Shown: in pieces, positions 1 to 5,477 of the stretch | Numbering within the stretch: the stretch's first letter is position 1 | How the letters are laid out: each line of letters opens with the position of its first letter | Source of the DNA: Chloroflexota bacterium | Lineage (GTDB): Bacteria; Chloroflexota; Dehalococcoidia; UBA3495 | Direction of reading: 5' to 3' | Length of the DNA: 5,669 nucleotides | Assembly: GCA_022576105.1 (NCBI GenBank) | Contig: JACZRM010000126.1 | Location: forward strand, 1 to 5,669 | Program-made: the position numbers and the translations under genes | The notes under the pieces: model-generated | Database searches by the model: none | Told to the model about the DNA's origin: nothing | What the model saw: only the letters and a program-made list of their open reading frames with translations

Positions 1-1269
1 GCCTCTGCTCCGGCGGCGCTGCCGACCAGCGTCGGGGAACCCCCAGCAGCGACCCCGGTTCCAACGCAGGCAGTGCCAGCGGCGCGTGACTTCGACCAGG
101 GGCATCAGCAGATTGACCAGGAATGGGACCGATTTCACGCCGAGTTTGACCAGTGGCGCACCGGCTTGGCCTCTTGCGACCGTTCGACGGCGCTAATTGC
201 TCTGCGCGGATTTACCGCGGATTTTAGCGATATCAGCCGCCGGACCAGTAATCTGCCTCGAGCGTCCTCCACCAAGAGTTCGGGTGACCGGTTGATTGAA
301 GTCGCCGAAAAGGAAGAGTCAGCGTTGCGCCAGTTGCGGGACCGGTGGCATCCCAACTCGGCAGACCTGTTTGAAGCAGTAGACCAGGCGAGATCGGCGG
401 CGGCGGTCGCGCAGAAGGAAGTAAGCGATGACCTGGCCGACCTGCGGGAATCCACCGGCCCGGAAGAGTTGGATGACGCGAAGGAATTCTCCGAAGCCTT
501 TGATGCGGTAAGCGAAGACTGGGATAAGCTGCGCGATAGCTATAAAACCTTGAAAGGTGAGCTGGCCGATCTCAGCAAAACCGATGTAACCGACCGTCTG
601 GCTACGCTAATCAAAGACCTGGACGGCATCAAGTCGGCCATTGACGACCTGCCTTCATCGGACACTTCCAAGAGCATGATCTCCAAGCTGGACAAAGCCG
701 CCGACTCGGAAAAACAGGCGTTGTCCGACCTGGAGGAGGGCTACGACGAACCGGAAGACGCTTTTGACCCCATTGACGTTGAGGTGAAGGCGTCTGACAA
801 AGTCATCGAACAGATCCAGGAGGACCTCGAGGGCATCCTGGAGGATTCGTCAGCCGACAAGGTGGAGGACATCGACGCCTTCAAGAAAGAGTTCGACCTG
901 CTGACCGCTGACTGGGACGCCTTCCACGACCGATACTATGACTGGCTCCGCACCGAGGGCGGGTGCGACCGGCGGGAAGTTGCCGATGCTTTGGGAAAGT
1001 TCTTGCTGGAATTCGGCGATTTGTCCTCTCAGGTGAGCGACCTGCCCCAAGCCTCCTTCTTGAGGCCCATGAACGACGCTCTGTTGGAGGCTGCGGAGCG
1101 AGAGTCGGCAGCGCTGCGGGGGTTGCGAAATACCTGGCGCCCCTTTGCCACCGATATTTACCGGGGTTTTGATCAGGAGCGCTCCAACGCAGGGAAGCTG
1201 AGAAGGCAGGCCGACATAGGTGTTCAGGAGCTTCTGGAGCGGTTCAGCATATCCCCTGGGGATTTATAG
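1..1269 (+). CDS. Acidic triple-repeat helical protein of unknown function (5' end outside window)
   Basis: I do not recognise this family. The frame is open from the first base of the window, so the gene very likely starts upstream. The GTG at 73 is the first start-like codon but has no good Shine-Dalgarno and would cut into a Pro/Ala/Thr/Val-rich linker (residues 1-28 of the visible part). After the linker come three tandem domains of about 131 residues, rich in Asp, Glu, Lys, Leu and Ala and predicted mainly helical, with few glycines outside turns. Each domain carries an aromatic W-D start, an L-P turn, an A-E/D-x-E-x-A-L helix and an aromatic residue before a Pro. Repeats 1 and 3 share a C-D-R motif that repeat 2 lacks. 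No catalytic motif is visible. A low-complexity linker ahead of a helical module often follows a signal peptide, lipobox or membrane anchor, so an envelope location is possible, but the deciding N-terminus is missing. The gene ends in TAG, 43 bp from the convergent peptidase gene. The coding call is firm; the function is unknown. Confidence 0.85.
   Translation, partial: ASAPAALPTSVGEPPAATPVPTQAVPAARDFDQGHQQIDQEWDRFHAEFDQWRTGLASCDRSTALIALRGFTADFSDISRRTSNLPRASSTKSSGDRLIEVAEKEESALRQLRDRWHPNSADLFEAVDQARSAAAVAQKEVSDDLADLRESTGPEELDDAKEFSEAFDAVSEDWDKLRDSYKTLKGELADLSKTDVTDRLATLIKDLDGIKSAIDDLPSSDTSKSMISKLDKAADSEKQALSDLEEGYDEPEDAFDPIDVEVKASDKVIEQIQEDLEGILEDSSADKVEDIDAFKKEFDLLTADWDAFHDRYYDWLRTEGGCDRREVADALGKFLLEFGDLSSQVSDLPQASFLRPMNDALLEAAERESAALRGLRNTWRPFATDIYRGFDQERSNAGKLRRQADIGVQELLERFSISPGDL
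88..1236 (+). repeat. Three tandem copies of a ~131-residue protein domain
   Basis: Unit 1 is about 88-447, unit 2 about 484-843 and unit 3 about 877-1236. The anchor tryptophan codons lie at 124, 520 and 913. From that Trp to the Leu of the L-P turn is 43 residues in all three units, from the Pro to the A-E/D motif is 16, and from there to the next aromatic (Trp, Tyr, Trp) is 14. Units 1 and 3 are clearly more alike (W-D-x-F-H, W, C-D-R, S-N/D-L-P, A-E-K/R-E, D-Q) than either is to unit 2. The repeat shows at protein level only; the DNA has diverged, so the duplication is old. Confidence 0.85.
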
Positions 1270-1307
1270 AACCACCAGGCTCACTCTTTCCCACCAATCC
1301 CGCTGAA

Positions 1308-1320
1308 GCCGGCTACCGGC
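1308..1320. terminator. Small hairpin between convergent genes, possible weak terminator
   Basis: GCCGG and CCGGC form a perfect 5-bp stem around the loop CTA, which is the TAG stop codon of the minus-strand peptidase gene. It lies between two convergent genes, where a bidirectional terminator would be expected. No T-run follows on either strand, so intrinsic termination is doubtful. Confidence 0.2.
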
Positions 1321-2395
1321 CGCAAATGATCCGCTGGCAGACTTCCGCTCCCAGCAAAACTTCGGGAATTATGGCCGTTTCCTCCTTGGTGTGAAAAGAG
1401 CGGACGCCAATACCCACCGGCAAAGCGGCGATGCCGTTCTCGAAGAACACGTTGGCATCCGACCCGCCGCCGCTGCCCTCCAATCTGGGCGTCAGTCCCG
1501 CTCCAGCCAGAGCCTGGGCAATCATCACCACGGTGGGATGAGATTCGCCGACACTGAAGCACTGATAGGTGTTTTCAATTTCCAGCTTGACCTGGGCTTC
1601 GGGGTGAAGGGCCGCCACCCGGCCAAACACGTCCCGAAATTCTTGGGTGTAGTGGTCCAGTTTGGCCTGGTCCCGACTGCGAATCTCCCCATCCATAAAC
1701 GCCGATTCGGGGATGATGTTGCGCTTGAGGCCGCCCTCCAACCGGCCAATGTTGGCGGTGGTTTCCGGGTCGATGCGGCCCAACGGCAACTGCGTCAGCA
1801 ATTGGCCCGCAATGACCAATGCTGAAATGCCCTTCTCCGGCTCCAGTCCCGCGTGGGCGGCCCGACCTTGAATCCAGGCCTTGACCGCGTTCTGAGACGG
1901 GGCGGCCACCGTCACCCGATCAATTCCACCTTCACCATCAAACACCACACCGCGCTTGGCGGATAGCTGGCTGAAGTCCATGTGGTGCACACCCGCCAGA
2001 CCGCCTTCCTCGGCGCGGCTAAACGCGACTTCAATTGGCAGGTGCCTGGCCCCAGACTCAACCACCGAGGTTAGGGCCTCCAACACAATAGTTATCCCTG
2101 CCTTGCAGTCGCCGCCCAGGATGGTGCTGCCATCAGACCGGAGGGTGTCGCCGTCCAAAATCGGCTTGATGCCCCGCCCCGGATCAACGGTGTCCAGGTG
2201 GGCCGAAAGCATAACCGGCTCGCCATCGCCGCCCAGTTTGGCAATCACATTATTGAACGAGTCGTGGTGCACGGTGAACCCCAGGGCCTGCAACCTGGCG
2301 GTCACCTCCCGGTCCATGGCATCCTCTTCCCCAGTAGGACTGTCAATGCGAATCAGGTCCATCAGCGTTTGTATCAATCGATCTCGGTCAGCCAA
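1313..2395 (-). CDS. Peptidase T-like M20 family metallopeptidase
   Basis: A 360-residue cytoplasmic di-zinc exopeptidase of the M20 family, closest by motif to the PepT-like group (Bacillus YqjE type), expected to release N-terminal residues from short peptides; the exact substrate cannot be read from sequence. Numbering from the TTG start, the visible site is S-A-H66-L-D68-T (zinc ligand and its partner Asp), G-G-D96-C-K-A-G-I (bridging Asp), A-E129-E130-G-G-L (general base then ligand), F-D153-G-E-G (ligand) and S-F-H335 (ligand). A G-R-A-A-H181-A-G segment matches the lid/dimerisation domain, and G-G-G-S-D-A-N lies at about 308-314. All expected ligands are present, so it should be active. 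The TTG at 2395 is chosen because AGGGAGG sits 5 nt upstream (2401-2407) and the family-like helix starts right after it. The longer ATG form (2512, 399 aa) adds 39 Pro/Lys/Arg-rich residues with no family character and overlaps a -10-like box. The gene stands alone and converges on the upstream neighbour. Confidence 0.92.
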   Translation of the reverse strand: MADRDRLIQTLMDLIRIDSPTGEEDAMDREVTARLQALGFTVHHDSFNNVIAKLGGDGEPVMLSAHLDTVDPGRGIKPILDGDTLRSDGSTILGGDCKAGITIVLEALTSVVESGARHLPIEVAFSRAEEGGLAGVHHMDFSQLSAKRGVVFDGEGGIDRVTVAAPSQNAVKAWIQGRAAHAGLEPEKGISALVIAGQLLTQLPLGRIDPETTANIGRLEGGLKRNIIPESAFMDGEIRSRDQAKLDHYTQEFRDVFGRVAALHPEAQVKLEIENTYQCFSVGESHPTVVMIAQALAGAGLTPRLEGSGGGSDANVFFENGIAALPVGIGVRSFHTKEETAIIPEVLLGAEVCQRIICGR

Positions 2396-2400
2396 ACTCG

Positions 2401-2407
2401 CCTCCCT
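2401..2407 (-). promoter_or_regulatory. Ribosome binding site that decides the TTG start of the M20 peptidase
   Basis: On the minus strand AGGGAGG lies 5 nt before the TTG at 2395-2393. This is the best Shine-Dalgarno near the 5' end of the gene; the ATG at 2512 has none. Confidence 0.6.
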
Positions 2408-2513
2408 GGTCTCAGGGTTGTTTCTAACACGCTCCCCGCGACTGCATTTTCCACTGCCCTTTTCCGGCAGCCTGCCCCCAGTTTTCGGTCTTTTCGACGG
2501 CGGCAACGCCATC

Positions 2514-2542
2514 AGTATATTTGAATTCGATGCTCTTTTGAA
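2514..2542 (-). promoter_or_regulatory. Candidate sigma-70-type promoter for the M20 peptidase gene
   Basis: On the minus strand the -10 box TATACT (2519-2514) matches the consensus at 5 of 6 positions. Seventeen nt upstream is a weak -35, TTCAAA (2542-2537), matching 4 of 6. Transcription would begin near 2507, downstream of the ATG at 2512, which agrees with translation from the TTG at 2395 after a leader of about 110 nt. Confidence 0.4.
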
Positions 2543-2681
2543 GGTCGTATTGAACTAACGCTGTACCGGGCGTAGCGTAGGATGCACTCTTATACTACAG
2601 TCGCAGTTTCCCCCTGATCCCAGCCATCTCCCGGCTTTACTCCAAAAGTACCTTTCGTTCCAAATACCAACGAATAATTTT

Positions 2682-2718
2682 ACCCACTCATGGTTCGACG
2701 GGCTCACCACTAGCGGGT
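2682..2718. repeat. Imperfect palindrome next to structured repeat copy A
   Basis: ACCCACTCATGGT (2682-2694) and ACCACTAGCGGGT (2706-2718) are inverted repeats matching at 10 of 13 positions, around an 11-nt TTCGAC-type centre. It lies 12 nt before the 65-nt repeat and shares its TTCGAC/CTCA vocabulary, so both may be modules of one larger element. The other copy of the repeat has no such neighbour. Confidence 0.5.
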
Positions 2719-2730
2719 TTGGCCGTTCGA

Positions 2731-2795
2731 CCTGAGCCACTTCGACAAGTCCGACTTTGTCGAGACTCTCGATGAAATCGGAGCTCAGGACAGGC
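2731..2795 (+). repeat. Structured palindromic intergenic repeat, copy A
   Basis: This 65-nt sequence matches the reverse complement of 3834-3898 with only three mismatches (at 2737, 2783 and 2792). Nested inverted repeats are visible: CCTGAG (2731-2736) with CTCAGG (2784-2789) at the ends, TCGACAA (2742-2748) with TTGTCGA (2757-2763) as a 7-bp hairpin, and TCGAGA (2760-2765) with TCTCGA (2767-2772) as a perfect 6-bp arm pair. The last two share bases and so are alternative folds. It codes for nothing and resembles REP- or MITE-like dispersed elements. Confidence 0.85.
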
Positions 2796-3005
2796 CTGCC
2801 CAAGCGATGAAGGTGAGATTTCTCTCCACAAGTACAACTGTAGTAATATTCACCAGACCCAGCAGGGCTTTCGGCGCCAATTCCAAATCCATTCGCCAGG
2901 TTGGCTATGCCGGAAATTGAAGCAACCCTGATAATTTGCTCCGATACACCCTGCCAAGTGGTAGACAGCATTGCCGCTGATTCACCACCGGCTGATGCAA
3001 AGCCA

Positions 3006-3015
3006 AGACTAGTCT
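3006..3015. promoter_or_regulatory. Perfect 10-bp palindrome upstream of the moaD promoter, possible operator
   Basis: AGACTAGTCT is a perfect palindrome ending about 14 bp before the putative -35 of moaD. The position suits an activator or repressor site, but one short palindrome is weak evidence and no known regulator motif is recognised. Confidence 0.2.
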
Positions 3016-3029
3016 AAAATCTGGCCGGG

Positions 3030-3058
3030 CAGACAGACCAGCAAGCCTTGTGTATACT
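3030..3058 (+). promoter_or_regulatory. Candidate promoter for moaDE
   Basis: The -10 box TATACT (3053-3058) is preceded after 17 nt by CAGACA (3030-3035), which keeps the GACA half of the -35 consensus. Transcription would start near 3065, only about 12 nt before the moaD ATG at 3077, giving a very short leader with the Shine-Dalgarno at its 5' end. Confidence 0.4.
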
Positions 3059-3076
3059 GGGAAAAGAGGCCAAAGC

Positions 3077-3322
3077 ATGCTCTTGGATGTGATATTCTTC
3101 GCGCTATACCGTGAGCGGGCCGGTGGCAGTAAACTTCAGTTTGAGTTGCCGGAGGGCGGAACGGTGGCTGATCTGACCGCTACAGTCCGCCAGCGGATTC
3201 CCGGCCTGGCGCCGCCGGATGTCAAAATCGTGGTGGCGGTCAACGCCGAATACGCCGACCCGGAAACTGTACTGCACCAGGGAGACGAAGTCTGTTTGAT
3301 ACCACCGGTCAGCGGAGGTTAA
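3077..3322 (+). CDS. moaD: Molybdopterin synthase small subunit MoaD
   Basis: An 81-residue ubiquitin-like sulfur carrier. In the family, the C-terminal Gly-Gly is activated by MoeB and turned into a thiocarboxylate, which MoaE uses to put the dithiolene sulfurs on cyclic pyranopterin monophosphate. Visible evidence: an N-terminal beta strand with A-L-Y-R-E-R-A-G, a central L-P-E-G-G-T-V turn leading into a helix, the strand I-V-V-A-V-N, the G-D-E-V segment, and the diagnostic end I-P-P-V-S-G-G with nothing after the double glycine. The ATG at 3077 is preferred over the in-frame GTG at 3050 because AGAGG (3065-3069) stands 7 nt before it, while the GTG overlaps the -10 box. The stop is 4 nt before moaE, so the two are co-transcribed and made together. 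No other moa or moe gene is in the window. Identification is firm. Confidence 0.95.
   Translation: MLLDVIFFALYRERAGGSKLQFELPEGGTVADLTATVRQRIPGLAPPDVKIVVAVNAEYADPETVLHQGDEVCLIPPVSGG
3314..3318 (+). promoter_or_regulatory. Ribosome binding site of moaE inside the moaD 3' end
   Basis: GGAGG overlaps the last codons of moaD (those for Ser-Gly-Gly) and stands 8 nt before the moaE GTG. It fixes that start and suggests coupled translation of the two subunits. Confidence 0.7.
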
Positions 3323-3326
3323 GGTT

Positions 3327-3785
3327 GTGATCAAGATTACCCACGACCCCTTGGTCCCGGAGCAAATCACTTCTCAGGTACGACAGAATTCCAATGGAGC
3401 AGTGGTGACCTTCCTGGGCACGACTCGTGACTCCTTTGAGGGGAAAAAGGTCCTCAAGCTGGACTACGAAGCCTACGAAGATATGGCCTTGAAGAAAATG
3501 TCCGATATTCGCCGGGAAGTTCAGGCTGAATTCGGGATTGAAGACATTGCCATTGTTCACCGCATTGGAACGGTAGAAATCGGCCAGGTCAGTCTGGTCG
3601 TCGCGGTGGCTTCACCCCACCGCAAAGAGGCCTTTTCCGCCTGCCTCCAGATAGTTGACCGGGTCAAGGAGATAGTCCCCATCTGGAAGAAAGAGGTATT
3701 TGAGGACGGTTCCCGATGGGTAGCCTGCGATGATCACGAATTCAACCCGGCCGACGCCGCTGCCTTAAACGCCGACAACGACTGA
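3327..3785 (+). CDS. moaE: Molybdopterin synthase catalytic subunit MoaE
   Basis: A 152-residue cytoplasmic protein that pairs with MoaD as a heterotetramer and makes molybdopterin from cyclic pyranopterin monophosphate. Family motifs are all present: F-L-G-T-T-R34-D near the N-terminus, L-D-Y-E-A-Y-E-D-M-A at 45-54, H78-R-I-G-T-V-E-I-G, the P-H98-R99-K-E-A-F segment, and K114-E-I-V-P-I-W-K121-K-E, whose two lysines correspond to the active-site lysines 119 and 126 of E. coli MoaE, followed by D-G-S-R-W-V. The length fits the family. The start is GTG at 3327, with GGAGG (3314-3318) inside the end of moaD 8 nt upstream. The acidic tail after W-V-A-C looks like normal family variation. A structured repeat begins 48 nt after the stop. 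Confidence 0.96.
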   Translation: MIKITHDPLVPEQITSQVRQNSNGAVVTFLGTTRDSFEGKKVLKLDYEAYEDMALKKMSDIRREVQAEFGIEDIAIVHRIGTVEIGQVSLVVAVASPHRKEAFSACLQIVDRVKEIVPIWKKEVFEDGSRWVACDDHEFNPADAAALNADND

Positions 3786-4135
3786 AAGTCTCTAACAAAA
3801 TAACCGGGCTGTCTCCCTGACCCCTTCGGCCCCGCCGGTCCTGAGTTCCGATTTCATCGAGAGTCTCGACAAAGTCGGACTTGTCGAAGTGCCTCAGGAT
3901 AAACCCCGCAAAGGGTCTAAACACTTTGGTATTAAAACCATTCTAGTCCGATGTCCTGTCCCAGAATGCTAACTCCAGTAATTATGGTATAGGCTTACTG
4001 ATCTCTCATAAGGTTTTGTGCCGCAGGACTTTAGATTCTTCGTCGGCCCGATTCCGTTGGGACTCCTCAGAAAGACAAGAATATTTATTTTGTTTGAGCT
4101 TCCAAGTCAGTCAAGGATTGAGTGGAACGAAAGTA
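3786..4135. other. Gene-poor stretch between moaE and the dockerin gene
   Basis: It contains copy B of the structured repeat and otherwise no gene that I can support. An in-frame TTG at 4016 could lengthen the downstream gene, but its extra 40 residues look non-coding. An AT-rich patch at about 4080-4092 could hold the promoter of the next gene; no clear -35/-10 pair is visible. No T-tailed terminator follows moaE. Confidence 0.55.
3834..3898 (-). repeat. Structured palindromic intergenic repeat, copy B (inverted)
   Basis: This is the reverse complement of 2731-2795 with three differences in 65 nt. It keeps the CCTGAG/CTCAGG ends (3840-3845 and 3893-3898) and the internal TCGACAA/TTGTCGA and TCGAGA/TCTCGA inverted repeats. 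It starts 48 nt after the moaE stop, so any read-through transcript would carry its hairpins at the 3' end, where they could act as an mRNA-stabilising or terminating structure. Confidence 0.85.
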
Positions 4136-5350
4136 GTGACCCGTGCAGCGTTGCCAAGAACCGCCATCCAGCGGCTCTTTTTCATCTTCCTGATTGCGGC
4201 CATCGCATCGTGGCTAGGCGGACTCACCGCCGAGACCGCCGGCCACCCCATCACCATCTCCTGGTGCCGGGCCAACGTCTCACCCTGCCAGACCAATTTG
4301 AGCATCCCAGAAGGTGGCACGGTTGAGCTGGACCTGGTGCTCAACTTTGCCCCAGCCACCACTATCCCTTCAATCGTCGCCTGGGAAACCCACCACCTGC
4401 TGACCGATACCTCAGTCGCGGCGATCATCCCTGATACCGCCACCGGTAGGACGGTTCAGGAACAAGGAGCAGTTGGCTTGGCCCTGAACGGGTTGACCCG
4501 AATAACCGCCGGGTTGGGCAGCTCTGCCGGTCAATACTTCACACCCCAGAATAACTACAACGCGATTTCCGGAGAACTGGATTACTCGGTAACCCTGGTC
4601 GGGCCAGCCGCCCCCGTGCTATCGCCATCATTTAGGCCAGACCCAGCCCAGATTGTAATCGGCCGGGTAGTCATTGCGGGCCTCAGTTCGGGTTCTTCGC
4701 AGATAGTAGCCGCCGCCAGCGTAAACCCCATGCAAGTGGTCACGCATACACCGGCCGGGCCGCTCCGATCGACGCCCCTGGCAGCCGCCAAAACGCCAGC
4801 AGCCACCATCCGGGTTGGCCCGGTAGATACCGTAGAAGTTCGTGGGAAACTGGCGGGGACATCCCGGTCAGTACCCTCCCGGATCGGGTCGTTTCCCAGC
4901 ACATTGACGCTCAGTTTTTGGCAGCCAGGCGCGGTGCCGGCCTGGCGAGGCGGCGTCGACCAACCAACGGCAAGCTATCGGGGGATAGTCATTGACAGAA
5001 ACGGCGAGTTCCGAATCGCCGATGTTGCCCCGTCATTAGTGCCGGCGGGAATCTATGACCTGCGGGTGAAGGGAGACCGCAACCTGGCCAGAGTGATTCG
5101 AAGCGTGGTATTTCCAGCGACCGGCAGTCCTCAGCCGTTGCTACACATTGATCCGCCCATATTACCGGCTGGAGATGTTGACGGGAGCAATATCGTGGAT
5201 GCCGGCGACGTATTGATCCTGCGGAACAGCTTTGGTCAGGCGTCCAGTGATCCGGTTTTCGACGATACCGTGGACCTGAACCGGGATGGAATTGTTGACG
5301 TTCAGGATTTTTCAATACTGTCGAGGAATTTTGGCCTGCGGGGGGATTAA
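4136..5350 (+). CDS. Secreted dockerin type I domain protein with possible cohesin-like domain
   Basis: A 404-residue exported protein of unknown exact role. Numbering from GTG 4136: arginines at 3, 8 and 13, a hydrophobic core at 14-30 (L-F-F-I-F-L-I-A-A-I) and a likely signal peptidase site near 32-35. Residues about 38-205 are beta-rich with S-I-P-E-G-G-T-V-E-L-D-L-V-L, which resembles the start of cohesin-type sandwiches; this match is tentative. C44 and C51 could form a disulfide. Residues about 230-330 form a second beta domain ending in G-I-Y-D-L-R-V-K-G, like carboxypeptidase-regulatory folds. Residues 347-404 are a type I dockerin with two calcium loops, D347-V-D-G-S-x3-D-x2-D358 and D380-L-N-R-D-G-x2-D-x2-D391, each followed by an I-L-x-x-x-F-G helix. 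Dockerins bind cohesins, so it may dock onto, or self-assemble at, the cell surface. GTG 4136 is chosen for the signal peptide; its Shine-Dalgarno is weak, and TTG 4016 is the longest alternative. Confidence 0.85.
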   Translation: MTRAALPRTAIQRLFFIFLIAAIASWLGGLTAETAGHPITISWCRANVSPCQTNLSIPEGGTVELDLVLNFAPATTIPSIVAWETHHLLTDTSVAAIIPDTATGRTVQEQGAVGLALNGLTRITAGLGSSAGQYFTPQNNYNAISGELDYSVTLVGPAAPVLSPSFRPDPAQIVIGRVVIAGLSSGSSQIVAAASVNPMQVVTHTPAGPLRSTPLAAAKTPAATIRVGPVDTVEVRGKLAGTSRSVPSRIGSFPSTLTLSFWQPGAVPAWRGGVDQPTASYRGIVIDRNGEFRIADVAPSLVPAGIYDLRVKGDRNLARVIRSVVFPATGSPQPLLHIDPPILPAGDVDGSNIVDAGDVLILRNSFGQASSDPVFDDTVDLNRDGIVDVQDFSILSRNFGLRGD

Positions 5351-5386
5351 CCGGGACTTCTTCAGCAAAAGCCTACGCAGGAACGT

Positions 5387-5399
5387 CCCACCTAGTGGG
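5387..5399. terminator. Short hairpin after the dockerin gene
   Basis: CCCAC and GTGGG pair perfectly around CTA, 37 nt after the stop codon. There is no T-run, so it is at best a weak or factor-dependent terminator. GTCCC (5385-5389) could instead pair with GGGAC at 5353-5357. Confidence 0.2.
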
Positions 5400-5407
5400 C
5401 ACCGCGT

Positions 5408-5436
5408 TTGACACGCTTCCCAGGCTCGGTCACAAT
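5408..5436 (+). promoter_or_regulatory. Sigma-70-type promoter for the DUF4389 gene
   Basis: A perfect -35 TTGACA (5408-5413) is followed after exactly 17 nt by CACAAT (5431-5436), which matches the -10 consensus at 4 of 6 positions including the final AAT. The start of transcription would be near 5443, giving a leader of about 35 nt. This is the best promoter in the window and shows that the last gene is transcribed on its own. Confidence 0.55.
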
Positions 5437-5477
5437 ACCGGACAGGCTGAATTGACCCGCAATTGAGGATGTCTGCT

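Larger units (their letters stand above)
2520..3052. other. Intergenic region between divergent genes, without a convincing gene
   Basis: This stretch separates the minus-strand peptidase gene from plus-strand moaD. It holds the two promoter candidates at its ends, an imperfect palindrome at 2682-2718 and the structured repeat at 2731-2795. A 138-codon minus-strand reading frame (2555-2971) crosses it but runs straight through the repeat, has no recognisable domain and ends in the promoter area, so I do not call it a gene. The rest shows no RNA gene or conserved motif that I recognise. Confidence 0.6.

Noticed and set aside
1956..2558. Plus-strand reading frame of 200 codons
   Set aside because: It is the antisense shadow of the M20 peptidase gene, which has clear family motifs; this one has none.
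2591..2596. Plus-strand TATACT as a further promoter
   Set aside because: No -35-like hexamer stands at a suitable distance and no gene follows it directly.
2555..2971. Minus-strand reading frame of 138 codons with a C-T-C motif
   Set aside because: It runs through the palindromic repeat, has no recognisable domain, no clear Shine-Dalgarno, and an unusual mix of Trp, Cys and Arg. The D-F-I-E-S-L-D-K-V peptide in it is simply the repeat translated.
3050..3076. GTG-initiated 9-residue extension of MoaD
   Set aside because: The GTG abuts the TATACT box and lacks a Shine-Dalgarno, whereas ATG 3077 has one and matches the usual MoaD N-terminus.
2731..3898. moaDE carried as a composite transposon between the inverted repeats
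   Set aside because: The repeats are only 65 nt, there is no transposase, and the inserted genes are ordinary housekeeping genes; the repeat pair is better read as dispersed intergenic elements.
3742..3924. Minus-strand reading frame of 60 codons overlapping moaE
   Set aside because: It overlaps the moaE end in antisense and is mostly repeat copy B in translation.
4016..4135. TTG-initiated 40-residue extension of the dockerin protein
   Set aside because: The residues are Ser/Arg/Cys-rich without family character, the Shine-Dalgarno spacing is poor, and the extension would bury the signal peptide.
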